Source of the DNA: Pyramidobacter piscolens
GTDB taxonomy: Bacteria; Synergistota; Synergistia; Synergistales; Dethiosulfovibrionaceae
Direction of reading: 5' to 3'
Assembly (NCBI GenBank): GCA_004558205.1
Contig: SFDM01000017.1
Span: 1-61,278, forward strand
DNA length: 61,278 nt
Made by a program: the position numbers and the translations under genes. Positions 24,669 to 32,553 of the stretch are shown here, piece by piece (position 1 is the first letter of the stretch; each line of letters begins with the position of its first letter). The notes beneath the pieces were generated by a model that made no database searches, was not told the origin of the DNA, and was given only the letters and a program-made list of their open reading frames with translations.

Positions 24669-25744
24669 CGCCGCGCCAGCTTGCCAAAATATTCTTAGCC
24701 GCCGCGTTTTTCGCGCTGACGTTGAACGCCGCGTCTCTTCAGGCCGCGTACCGTATGGACGTCCGTCCAGGCTATGGCGTTTCGGCACTGAAATGGCTGT
24801 CGGACTACAACCCCAACCTGAAAGGCACCGATTACGATACGCCCCTGTACGTAATGGAAGGAAAACCCGGCGCGGCGCTTCTGATCCTCGGCGGCACCCA
24901 CCCGAGGGAAATCGCCGGCCCCATGACGGCCGCAGTAGTTCTCGAAAATGCCCAGGTCGAACAGGGCAGGCTCTTTATCGTTCCCTGCCTGAACGCCGCG
25001 GGCATGTCCGTGCCGGATCAGCTCGGGCAGGTTCCGAACCAGCTGGCCTTTGAAGGCCGTACAGGCAGGCGCTGGCTGAACTACGGCGACCGCCGGATTC
25101 CTCTGAGAAAAGGGGAGTCGGACCCCAAAGAATTCGTCCACCCCTCGGGCTATGTCCATAAAGACGGCGCGGAATGGCGCAACCTCAACCGCAACTATCC
25201 CGGAATCGCCGACGGCACGCCGGCGCAGCGCGTTTGCTACGCCGTCATGGAGCTGATCCGCCGTGAGAAGGTGCAGACCTGTATGGACATTCACGAAGCC
25301 ACGGCCCCCGAGGAAGTGTGCGACGCGAAGACCGGAAAGATGATGCCCGGCGGCACCTTGTCCTATTCGCTGATCACCAATCCCAAGTACATCGACCCGT
25401 GCATCGAAATGGTCTTTACGCTTGGAGACCGCGGAATCAACCTGAAGCCCGAAGTATCCATTCCAGGATTCAGGGGGATTTCCCATTACGAGATCGGGAA
25501 CGAGACGTCCTGCATTCCTTTCCTGAGCGAAACGCCCAACCCGGCTATGAACGAATACGCCGTTAAGCCCGATCCGCTTCACGACGCAAAACATCCTATC
25601 GAGGAGCGCGTCGGCATCACGCTTGAAATTTTGCAGGTATGGTTTGAGAGTTGCAAGGACCTTGTGGGCAGCCCCTTTGTCCTCAAGGGAATTCCCTCAA
25701 AAGCCCAGCTTGAAAAAGACGGCCTGGGCGCCTGGCTCCAATAA
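24665..25744 (+). CDS. Succinylglutamate desuccinylase/aspartoacylase-family zinc hydrolase, paralogue 3
   Basis: This roughly 359-residue protein has a signal peptide followed by MDVRPGYGV. Zinc motifs are GGTHPREIAG and DIHEAT. It is a close tandem duplicate of paralogue 2 (also sharing NYGDRR and the final LGAWL). The start is probably TTG at 24665, which overlaps the previous stop as TTGA with GGGAG 10 nt upstream; GTG at 24656 is an alternative. It ends the hydrolase cluster and is followed by a strong bidirectional terminator. Confidence 0.86.
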   Translation: MTPRQLAKIFLAAAFFALTLNAASLQAAYRMDVRPGYGVSALKWLSDYNPNLKGTDYDTPLYVMEGKPGAALLILGGTHPREIAGPMTAAVVLENAQVEQGRLFIVPCLNAAGMSVPDQLGQVPNQLAFEGRTGRRWLNYGDRRIPLRKGESDPKEFVHPSGYVHKDGAEWRNLNRNYPGIADGTPAQRVCYAVMELIRREKVQTCMDIHEATAPEEVCDAKTGKMMPGGTLSYSLITNPKYIDPCIEMVFTLGDRGINLKPEVSIPGFRGISHYEIGNETSCIPFLSETPNPAMNEYAVKPDPLHDAKHPIEERVGITLEILQVWFESCKDLVGSPFVLKGIPSKAQLEKDGLGAWLQ

Positions 25745-25772
25745 TACGTGAGCGTATCAACAAGAAATGATT

Positions 25773-25828
25773 AAAAAAAATCCGGCTGTGCGAAAGGGTT
25801 ACCCCTTTCGCACAGCCGGATTTTTTTA
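25773..25828. terminator. Strong bidirectional terminator
   Basis: A perfect 18-bp stem (25781-25798 with 25803-25820) with a 4-nt loop is flanked by A8 on the left and T7 on the right. It closes the hydrolase cluster. Confidence 0.95.
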
Positions 25829-26216
25829 TCGTCTGCAATATCCAGAACCAGCCAGCCGCTTCAAACATACCGGCCGTGACTTCTTATTTTTTCGCCGAAA
25901 TGGGCAAAGGAGCATGGCAAATTCACAAAGCGAGGACAAAAACCAGCGCTTAGGGGAGGACTGGAAGCAAAAAAGCCCTCTCGGAGTTTCTTTTTTCATC
26001 ATGTCCTATAATGTATCTTATGTTACGTTATGGGTAAAAGGAGGAGTTTCCCAAGGCAAAAAACGCCTTTTCCGGATAAGTCTCTAATGCGGCAGAAAAC
26101 GCATCTTACGATGCCGCTCAAGATGTTTTTTGCCGCAACGATATTCCCTTTTTAGGACTCCATTAAGTCCGGCCGCCACACTACCTATGTTGTGAAAGCC
26201 AGCCTCCGCCAAAAAC
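25829..26216. other. Gap without a supported gene, holding one TCCTATAAT motif
   Basis: An open frame of about 57 codons from ATG 25916 has a weak GGAG site but no recognisable product, so I do not call it. At 26001-26014 the sequence ATGTCCTATAATGT is identical to the core of the three repeats upstream of the transketolase gene (45871-46007). AAAAGGAGGAG at about 26037 looks like a ribosome binding site but no start codon follows. Confidence 0.4.
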
Positions 26217-26960
26217 TTATTTTTCGACAACCCGAAAGCTCCGCAGGATGTCCATATAGTCCGCGGCCTTGAGCGACGCGCCGCCGATCAGGCCGCCGTC
26301 GATTGAGGGCTGCGAGAAAATTTCCGCTGAGTTTGACGCCTTGACCGATCCGCCGTACAGGACCGGCGCCAGGACGCGTTCCTTAATGGCGGCGCAGACT
26401 TCCTCAGCGTCCTGAGCGCTGGCGGTTTTCCCCGTGCCGATGGCCCATACGGGTTCATAGGCCACCATAAAGCGGGCTTGTTCCGGGAAATCCCTGACGC
26501 CCGCCGTCAGCTGAGCGTTCACGACGTCCAGCGTCTTTCCGCCAAGCCGTTCTTCAAGTGTTTCGCCGACGCACAGCACGGGCGTCATATGCGACGCCAG
26601 GCAGCTTCGCGCCTTCAGATTGACCAGTTCCGACGATTCACCGTAGATGTGCCGGCGTTCGCTGTGGCCTACGAGCACGTACTCGCAGCCCGCCTCGACC
26701 AGCATGGACGGCGAGACCTCGCCCGTATAGGCGCCCGACGCGTGGTCGTTTACGTTCTGGGCCCCCACATGGACTCCCAGCGATTTCAGCCTGGCGGCCG
26801 CCGGGACGATGGAGAGAAAGGAAGGAAAGAGGCAGAACTCCGTTTCCTCTGTAAGGCCTGGTTCCTTGGCGAATATGCCGGCCATTTCGTCGCAAAAGGC
26901 GGCAGTCTCTCTCACATTCTGATTCATCTTCCAGTTCCCGAAAAGATAGATTTTTTTCAC
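26217..26960 (-). CDS. tpiA: Triosephosphate isomerase
   Basis: This 247-residue cytosolic glycolytic enzyme interconverts dihydroxyacetone phosphate and glyceraldehyde 3-phosphate. Seen are the substrate Lys in FGNWKMN, catalytic His in VGHSERR, catalytic Glu in AYEPVWAIGTGK and the phosphate loop YGGSV. The start is GTG at 26960 (VKKIYLFGNWK), with GGGGAT upstream; the longer frame to 27047 does not match the family. The helix between the catalytic loop and YGGSV is about nine residues shorter than in E. coli TpiA. No other glycolytic gene is adjacent. Confidence 0.95.
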   Translation of the reverse strand: MKKIYLFGNWKMNQNVRETAAFCDEMAGIFAKEPGLTEETEFCLFPSFLSIVPAAARLKSLGVHVGAQNVNDHASGAYTGEVSPSMLVEAGCEYVLVGHSERRHIYGESSELVNLKARSCLASHMTPVLCVGETLEERLGGKTLDVVNAQLTAGVRDFPEQARFMVAYEPVWAIGTGKTASAQDAEEVCAAIKERVLAPVLYGGSVKASNSAEIFSQPSIDGGLIGGASLKAADYMDILRSFRVVEK

Positions 26961-27071
26961 GGCGCAATCCCCTTTTTCTTTGTCGTTTTCTCCGCAGAGC
27001 CTTGCAGTCCGCCGCCTTCGCCTGTACAACGGCGGAAGCGACGGCATCCATAACTTTCTCTATCATAGCAT

Positions 27072-27117
27072 AAAAGCCTGCTTCCGGGAAAATAAAATCC
27101 GGTAGCAGGCTTTTTTT
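27072..27117. terminator. Terminator downstream of the EF-G-like gene
   Basis: GCCTGCT plus CCGG arms (27075-27087 with 27099-27111) have one mismatch. The minus-strand tail is TTTTATG and the plus-strand tail T7, so it may work both ways. Confidence 0.75.
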
Positions 27118-27137
27118 AACGGATGAGAAATGAAAAA

Positions 27138-29222
27138 CTACTCTTCTTCTTCGGCAAGCAGTCCCTGGCGCGCGGCGATCAGTTTTTTCGTGATATCCTC
27201 CGGTACGGGGTCGTAATGGGAGAACTCCATCACAAAGCTTCCGCGTCCCGACGTCATGGAACGCAGCTGAATCGCGTACTGGAACATTTCGGCCTGAGGC
27301 ACTTGAGCCTTGACGGTCTGAAGGTGTCCAAGAGAATCGACGCCCATAATTCTGCCGCGGCGCGTGTTGAAGTCGCCCATCACATCTCCGAGGTACTGAT
27401 CGGCCACGGTGACTTCCACGTTCATGATCGGCTCGAGCAGAATGGGTCCCGCTTCGACCATGCCCTTCTTAAACGCCAGGTGGGCGGCCGTCTTGAAGGC
27501 CATTTCCGAGGAGTCTACGTCGTGGTAGGAACCGAAATACAGAGAGGCCTTGAAGTCCACGGTCGGGAACGCAGCCAGAACGCCCTTGGTCAGGCATTCG
27601 CGCAGCCCCTTTTCAACGGCGGGGATGTACTGTCTCGGCACCGTGCCGCCCGTAATGTTGTCCTCAAAGACAAACCCTTCTCCGCGCTCGAGCGGCGAGA
27701 ACTCGATGTAGACGTCGCCGTACTGCCCGTGGCCGCCGGTCTGCTTCTTGTGCTTGCCCTGTGCCTTGGCGGACTTGCGGATCGTTTCACGGTAGGCGAC
27801 CTGAGGCGTACGGATGTTCAGGTTGACGCCGAAGCGCTCCTTGATCCTCTCGAGAACGATGTCGATATGCAGGTTGCCCATGCCTGACAGGATGTTGTCG
27901 TTGGTCTCCACGTTCTTCTCGAAGGTCAGAGTGCGGTCCTCTTCGAGCATGCGGCGCATGGCGCTGCCGAGCTTGTCCTCGTCGGCGCGGGTGGCCGCAT
28001 CGATGGCCACGGAGTATACAGGCTTGGGGAAATCTATTTCAGGGTAGATCACCGTGCTGCCGGTTTTGCCGAGCGTGTCCCCTACCTTGGTGCTCTGAAG
28101 TTTGGGAATCGCGACGATCATGCCCGTGGTGATTTCCTTGATGTCGCTGCCGTCCTTGCCCTGCATGAGCTTGAAGCCGCTGATGCGTTCTTCTTCCTGA
28201 GCGCTCACGTTGTAGATCGTCTCGTCGGTGGTCAAAATCCCGGAGTTGACGCGGATGAAGGACAGCTTGCCCACGTAGGGGTCCACCATGACCTTGAAGC
28301 ACAGGGCGCTGAAGGGCGCCGCTGGGTCGGCTTTGATGAAGATCTGCTTATCGCCGCCTTTGACCGCAGGGCGCTCGCGCATCTCGAGCGGGCTGGGCAG
28401 ATAATCCACAATGAGATCCATCAGCTGTTTTACGCCGATGTTTCCCTTGGCCGAACCGGGCATCACGGGAAAAATCTTGCACTTGTAGATGCAGCGGCGA
28501 AGAACCGGAAGCAGTTCTTCAATGGGGATGTCCTCGCCGTCCAGGTAGCGCATCATCATCTCTTCGTCTTCCTCGACGATGGCCTCTACAAGGTAGCCGC
28601 GGGCGCGGTGGGCGTCGCTGACCATGTCCTCGGGGATCCCCTGCTCTTCAAATTTACCCGTCGCGTCGGAATAGACGTAGGCGATGTCCTTCAGGACGTC
28701 CACGACGCCCTTGAAGGAGGCCTCGCTGCCGATGGGAAGCATGAAACGATAGGCCCCCTTGGTCAGCTCGTTGCGGATCTGCTCAAAGGTTCCATCGTAA
28801 TCGGCGTTCTCTCTGTCCATTTTGTTGATGAAGAAGATTGTGGAAGTCTCAAATTCCTTGGCAAATTCCCAGGCCTTTTCAGTCTGCACTTCAACGCCGT
28901 CGACGGCGCTGACAAGCATGACGGCCGATCCGGCAACCCGCAGCGAGGAACGGAGGTCACCGACAAAATCGGCGAAACCGGGAACATCGAGGACAAATAC
29001 TTTTTTGCCTTTGTGATCGAAATTCAGAAGAGACGTGCTTATCGAAATCTGGCGCTTCTGCTCCTCCGCGGAGAAATCTGAAACGGTATTGCCGTTTTCG
29101 ACACTCCCCATGCGGGTAATCACACCGGCGTCAAAAAGCATGGCCTCCACAAGAGAAGTCTTGCCGGCGCCACCGTGCGCAACTACAGCGATGCTTCTGA
29201 TGTCTTCTGTTTTAATTCCCAT
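27138..29222 (-). CDS. EF-G-like translational GTPase
   Basis: This 694-residue protein has the EF-G domain order. The G domain has P-loop AHGGAGKTS rather than the usual AHIDAGKTT, then DVPGFADF and NKMD. Domain II and the domain III-V block follow (GMGNLHIDIVLERIKE, GGHGQYGDVYIEF, GGTVPRQYIPAVEKGL). The divergent P-loop and the absence of neighbouring rps/tuf genes suggest a paralogue (FusA2/EF-G-like) rather than the main elongation factor. It may act in ribosome recycling or a stress setting (inference). It is transcribed just after gatB with its own AGGTAGC site. Confidence 0.88.
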   Translation of the reverse strand: MGIKTEDIRSIAVVAHGGAGKTSLVEAMLFDAGVITRMGSVENGNTVSDFSAEEQKRQISISTSLLNFDHKGKKVFVLDVPGFADFVGDLRSSLRVAGSAVMLVSAVDGVEVQTEKAWEFAKEFETSTIFFINKMDRENADYDGTFEQIRNELTKGAYRFMLPIGSEASFKGVVDVLKDIAYVYSDATGKFEEQGIPEDMVSDAHRARGYLVEAIVEEDEEMMMRYLDGEDIPIEELLPVLRRCIYKCKIFPVMPGSAKGNIGVKQLMDLIVDYLPSPLEMRERPAVKGGDKQIFIKADPAAPFSALCFKVMVDPYVGKLSFIRVNSGILTTDETIYNVSAQEEERISGFKLMQGKDGSDIKEITTGMIVAIPKLQSTKVGDTLGKTGSTVIYPEIDFPKPVYSVAIDAATRADEDKLGSAMRRMLEEDRTLTFEKNVETNDNILSGMGNLHIDIVLERIKERFGVNLNIRTPQVAYRETIRKSAKAQGKHKKQTGGHGQYGDVYIEFSPLERGEGFVFEDNITGGTVPRQYIPAVEKGLRECLTKGVLAAFPTVDFKASLYFGSYHDVDSSEMAFKTAAHLAFKKGMVEAGPILLEPIMNVEVTVADQYLGDVMGDFNTRRGRIMGVDSLGHLQTVKAQVPQAEMFQYAIQLRSMTSGRGSFVMEFSHYDPVPEDITKKLIAARQGLLAEEEE

Positions 29223-29318
29223 TTTTCTCTGCTACCTCCTCAGATGATTTCTGCGTGAGCACAATCTCTTTTCAAGTCATTAAATAACACCTTTATATTG
29301 TACCAGATTCAGACGAGC

Positions 29319-30797
29319 TTAAACACTCCCCTTTTGAAAAAAATCGCTTAAAGCTTTGGAAACATCGGCAGGTTTAGCTTGTCCGCGGCTCTCTTTCATC
29401 ACGAGGCCCGTCAGGTATTTCATCTTCTTGTCGTTCTTATCCTGGCCGGAACGGATGATTTCCACCACGTCCGCGTTAGCCTCGATCACCGACTTGATCA
29501 CGGAATGCAGCTTGTCTCCGTCCACGGCGCCGATATGGACGCCGCAGGCCGTGATCGCCTGGTCAAGCGACATGCCGCCCTGAGCGAGCTTGTCGAAAAC
29601 ATCCTTCGCGGCCGTGGTGGAGATTTTTTTATCGGCGATCAGCTTAATCAGCTCCGCCAGGACCTCGGCGCTGACGGGAGCGTCGCAGATATCCTTATTC
29701 TGCTCGCGGAGAACCCTCAGCAGGTCGGTGCGCACCCAGTTGGAAGCCCTCGAAGGTTCGCCGCCGGCTTTCACCGTCCGTTCGTAATAATCAGCCACGT
29801 CGCGGGTTTCCGTCAGCACCAGCACATCTTCCAGAGGAAGGCCGTACTCGTCGAGAAAACGCTGGCGCTTGGCGTCGGGCAGTTCGGGCATGGAACGGCG
29901 GATAGCTTCGATATGCTCGTCGGTCAGCAGCATGGGGGGCAGGTCGGGCTCAGGGAAGTAGCGGTAATCGTTGGACTCCTCTTTGCTGCGCGAGGGCGTG
30001 GTAATCCCGTCGGCGTCGTCCCAGTTGCGGGTTTCCTGGACGATATGCTCTCCCCTGGTCAGCAGGTCGCGCTGGCGCAGCGTCTCATATTCCAAAGCGC
30101 GCTCAAGGGCCTTCAGAGAGTTCATGTTCTTGACTTCAACGCGGTTTCCCCAGCGCCCGTCGGAAACTTTCTGGGAGATGTTAGCGTCCACGCGCATAGA
30201 GCCTTTTTCCATGTCGCCGTCGGAAATGCCCAGATAGCGGACCAGCTGGCGCATGGCGGCCACATACTCCCTGGCCTCGCGGGGCGACGTGATGTCGGGG
30301 TCGGAAACCACTTCCGCCAGCGGCACGCCGGAACGGTTGTAGTCCACAAAGGACTGGACCGAACCGACGATGCGGCCGTCAGCGGCGCCGTGGACCAGCT
30401 TTCCCGCGTCCTCCTCGAGATGGAGGCGCGTGATGCCGATACGGTGGGGCTGGCCGTCGTCGCCGGTCACCATCAGATATCCCTTCTCGGCCAGAGGCAT
30501 GTAGAACTCCGATATCTGATAGGCCTTAGGCAGGTCGGGATAGAAATAGTTCTTGCGGTCAAAGCGCGTCACCTTGTTGATGCCGCAGTGAAGCGCCAGG
30601 CCGCCCAGGATTCCGTACTCCACCACCTGGCGGTTCATCACGGGCAGCGTTCCGGGCTGGCCCGTGCACAGAGGGCACACGTTCGTATTGGGAACGGCGC
30701 CGATATAGTCGGTGGAACAATTGCAGAAGATCTTTGTTTTCGTGTTCAGCTGGATGTGGATTTCCAGGCCGATCACCGTCGTAAATTCCAGAGCCAT
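29319..30797 (-). CDS. gatB: Asp-tRNA(Asn)/Glu-tRNA(Gln) amidotransferase subunit B
   Basis: This 492-residue protein has the GatB catalytic cradle (VIGLEIHIQLNT at the N-terminus, CPLCTGQPGTLPV) and a C-terminal YqeY-like tail domain. With GatA and GatC it converts misacylated Glu-tRNA(Gln) or Asp-tRNA(Asn) to Gln- or Asn-tRNA using ammonia from glutamine. The ATG overlaps the gatA stop (TAATG). It is the last gene of the long miaB-to-gatB run. Confidence 0.97.
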   Translation of the reverse strand: MALEFTTVIGLEIHIQLNTKTKIFCNCSTDYIGAVPNTNVCPLCTGQPGTLPVMNRQVVEYGILGGLALHCGINKVTRFDRKNYFYPDLPKAYQISEFYMPLAEKGYLMVTGDDGQPHRIGITRLHLEEDAGKLVHGAADGRIVGSVQSFVDYNRSGVPLAEVVSDPDITSPREAREYVAAMRQLVRYLGISDGDMEKGSMRVDANISQKVSDGRWGNRVEVKNMNSLKALERALEYETLRQRDLLTRGEHIVQETRNWDDADGITTPSRSKEESNDYRYFPEPDLPPMLLTDEHIEAIRRSMPELPDAKRQRFLDEYGLPLEDVLVLTETRDVADYYERTVKAGGEPSRASNWVRTDLLRVLREQNKDICDAPVSAEVLAELIKLIADKKISTTAAKDVFDKLAQGGMSLDQAITACGVHIGAVDGDKLHSVIKSVIEANADVVEIIRSGQDKNDKKMKYLTGLVMKESRGQAKPADVSKALSDFFQKGSV

Positions 30798-32257
30798 TAA
30801 CGTACACCTCCATCAGCGACGCGGCCTTCCATATCAGCGCCCAGCGTCGCCGCCATGTCCAGAATCGAAGCGTCGGACCAGCGGGGCCCGATCAGCTGCA
30901 TGCCCAGAGGCAGCCCCTCGGTGCTGAATCCCGTGTTAAAGGAAATTCCAGGCAGTCCCGCCATGTTGACGGGGATCGTGAAAATATCGGCCATGTACAT
31001 GGTCAGAGGGTCGCTCATCTCGCCGATCTTGAATGCTGGCGTGGGCGACGCGGGAAGCATGATGGCGTCCACGCTCTTAAACGCCTCGGCAAACTCGGTC
31101 TTAATGACCTTGCGAACCTTCTGGGCCGTCAGGTAATAGGCGTCGTAGAACCCGGAACTCAGCACGTAGGTCCCCGTCAAGATGCGGCGCTTCACCTCGG
31201 GGCCGAAACCTTCCTTGCGGGTCTTCACGTAAAGCTCGATCAGCGATTTTGACTCGCCGTGAGCCATGCCGTAACGGACGCCGTCATAGCGGGCAAGGTT
31301 AGAACTCGCCTCAGCCGGCGCCAGAATGTAGTAGCAGGCAAGGCCATATTCAAGAGCCACCGGCAGCGAGACTTCAACGATCTCGGCGCCCAGTTCGCGG
31401 CATTGGGCGATCTTGGCGTCCATAGCCGCCTGCAGGTCGGCGGACAGTTTGCCGTTCACGAGCTTTGTCAGGACGCCGATTTTCTTGCCCTTCAAAGGCG
31501 CGTCAGTCAGTTTGAACTCGGGCTCCGGACGATCCTCGCTCGTGGAGTCTTTGGCGTCGAAACGGCACAGCGCGGACAACGCGAGCTTCAGGTCTTCGGC
31601 GGTGCGCGCAAAGGGGCCGATCTGGTCCAGCGACGAGGCAAAGGCCACAAGCCCATAGCGGCTCACCTGCCCATAGGTGGGTTTGATGCCGTAGATGCCG
31701 CAGAACGCCGCCGGCTGGCGGATCGAACCGCCCGTATCGCTGCCCAGGGCGATAGGCGCATACCCGGCAGCCACGGCCGCGGCGCTTCCGCCCGAACTGC
31801 CGCCCGGAACGCGGGTTACATCCCAGGGGTTTTTCGTCGGGCCATAGGCCGAGTTTTCTGTGGAACCGCCCATGGCGAACTCGTCGCAGTTTGCCTTACC
31901 GAGAATCACCGCGCCGGCGTCCTTTAAAAGGCCGATAACAGTAGCGTCGTAGGGCGGCACCCAGCCTTTCAGGATCTTGCTCGCACAGGTGGTGGGCATG
32001 TCGCTGGTGCAGATGTTATCCTTCACGATGACGGGAACGCCCATCAGCGGGCCGAGGTCGCGCCCTTCGGCGATCGCGGCGTCAACGCGCGCGGCCTCTT
32101 CTCTGGCTGATCCGGCAGCCACATAGAGCATGGCGTTCAGCTCAGGCTCCATGGCTTCGATGCGCGCCAGGCAGGCGTTCACCACGTCGAGGCAGCTGAA
32201 TTTTCTCCCCTTGAGGCCCTGAACGATTTCCGCCGCTGAAAGTCTGTACAACTCCAT
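30797..32257 (-). CDS. gatA: Asp-tRNA(Asn)/Glu-tRNA(Gln) amidotransferase subunit A
   Basis: This 486-residue amidase-signature enzyme has the catalytic Lys in VIVKDNICT (near residue 78) and the Ser-cisSer motif in GGSSGGSAAAV. It hydrolyses glutamine to supply ammonia to GatB. The start is ATG 32257, which overlaps the gatC stop (TGATG), with GGAGG 9 nt upstream; an in-frame GTG one codon earlier is possible. Confidence 0.97.
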   Translation of the reverse strand: MELYRLSAAEIVQGLKGRKFSCLDVVNACLARIEAMEPELNAMLYVAAGSAREEAARVDAAIAEGRDLGPLMGVPVIVKDNICTSDMPTTCASKILKGWVPPYDATVIGLLKDAGAVILGKANCDEFAMGGSTENSAYGPTKNPWDVTRVPGGSSGGSAAAVAAGYAPIALGSDTGGSIRQPAAFCGIYGIKPTYGQVSRYGLVAFASSLDQIGPFARTAEDLKLALSALCRFDAKDSTSEDRPEPEFKLTDAPLKGKKIGVLTKLVNGKLSADLQAAMDAKIAQCRELGAEIVEVSLPVALEYGLACYYILAPAEASSNLARYDGVRYGMAHGESKSLIELYVKTRKEGFGPEVKRRILTGTYVLSSGFYDAYYLTAQKVRKVIKTEFAEAFKSVDAIMLPASPTPAFKIGEMSDPLTMYMADIFTIPVNMAGLPGISFNTGFSTEGLPLGMQLIGPRWSDASILDMAATLGADMEGRVADGGVR

Positions 32258-32553
32258 CACTTGTCGCCTCCGATCCTCGGAACCCTGATGAAGTCCCCGT
32301 CGCGCGAAGGCGACTGGTTCAGGATGGCTTCCCTCTTGTCGTTGCCGTGCACCACGTCGTCTCGCATGCGCATGGGCTGCACGTCCTCCACGGTGAAGGG
32401 GTCCACGGCGCTGAGATCCAATTCTTCCAATTTGGTGAAGTAGTCCAGAACGCTGTTGAAGTGGTTGGAAAGACCTTCCAGCTCTTCAGGAGCGATCTCC
32501 AGCCGGGCCAATTTCCCGATCTTCAGGACTTCCTCCTTTGTAAGTTTAGGCAT
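32257..32553 (-). CDS. gatC: Asp-tRNA(Asn)/Glu-tRNA(Gln) amidotransferase subunit C
   Basis: This 98-residue GatC has KIGKLARLEI near the N-terminus and a DDVVHGN segment toward the C-terminus, the belt that wraps GatA and GatB. ATG 32553 follows GGAGGAATAAGTG and overlaps the end of ligA by 8 bp, so the ribosome binding site lies inside ligA. Confidence 0.95.
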   Translation of the reverse strand: MPKLTKEEVLKIGKLARLEIAPEELEGLSNHFNSVLDYFTKLEELDLSAVDPFTVEDVQPMRMRDDVVHGNDKREAILNQSPSRDGDFIRVPRIGGDK

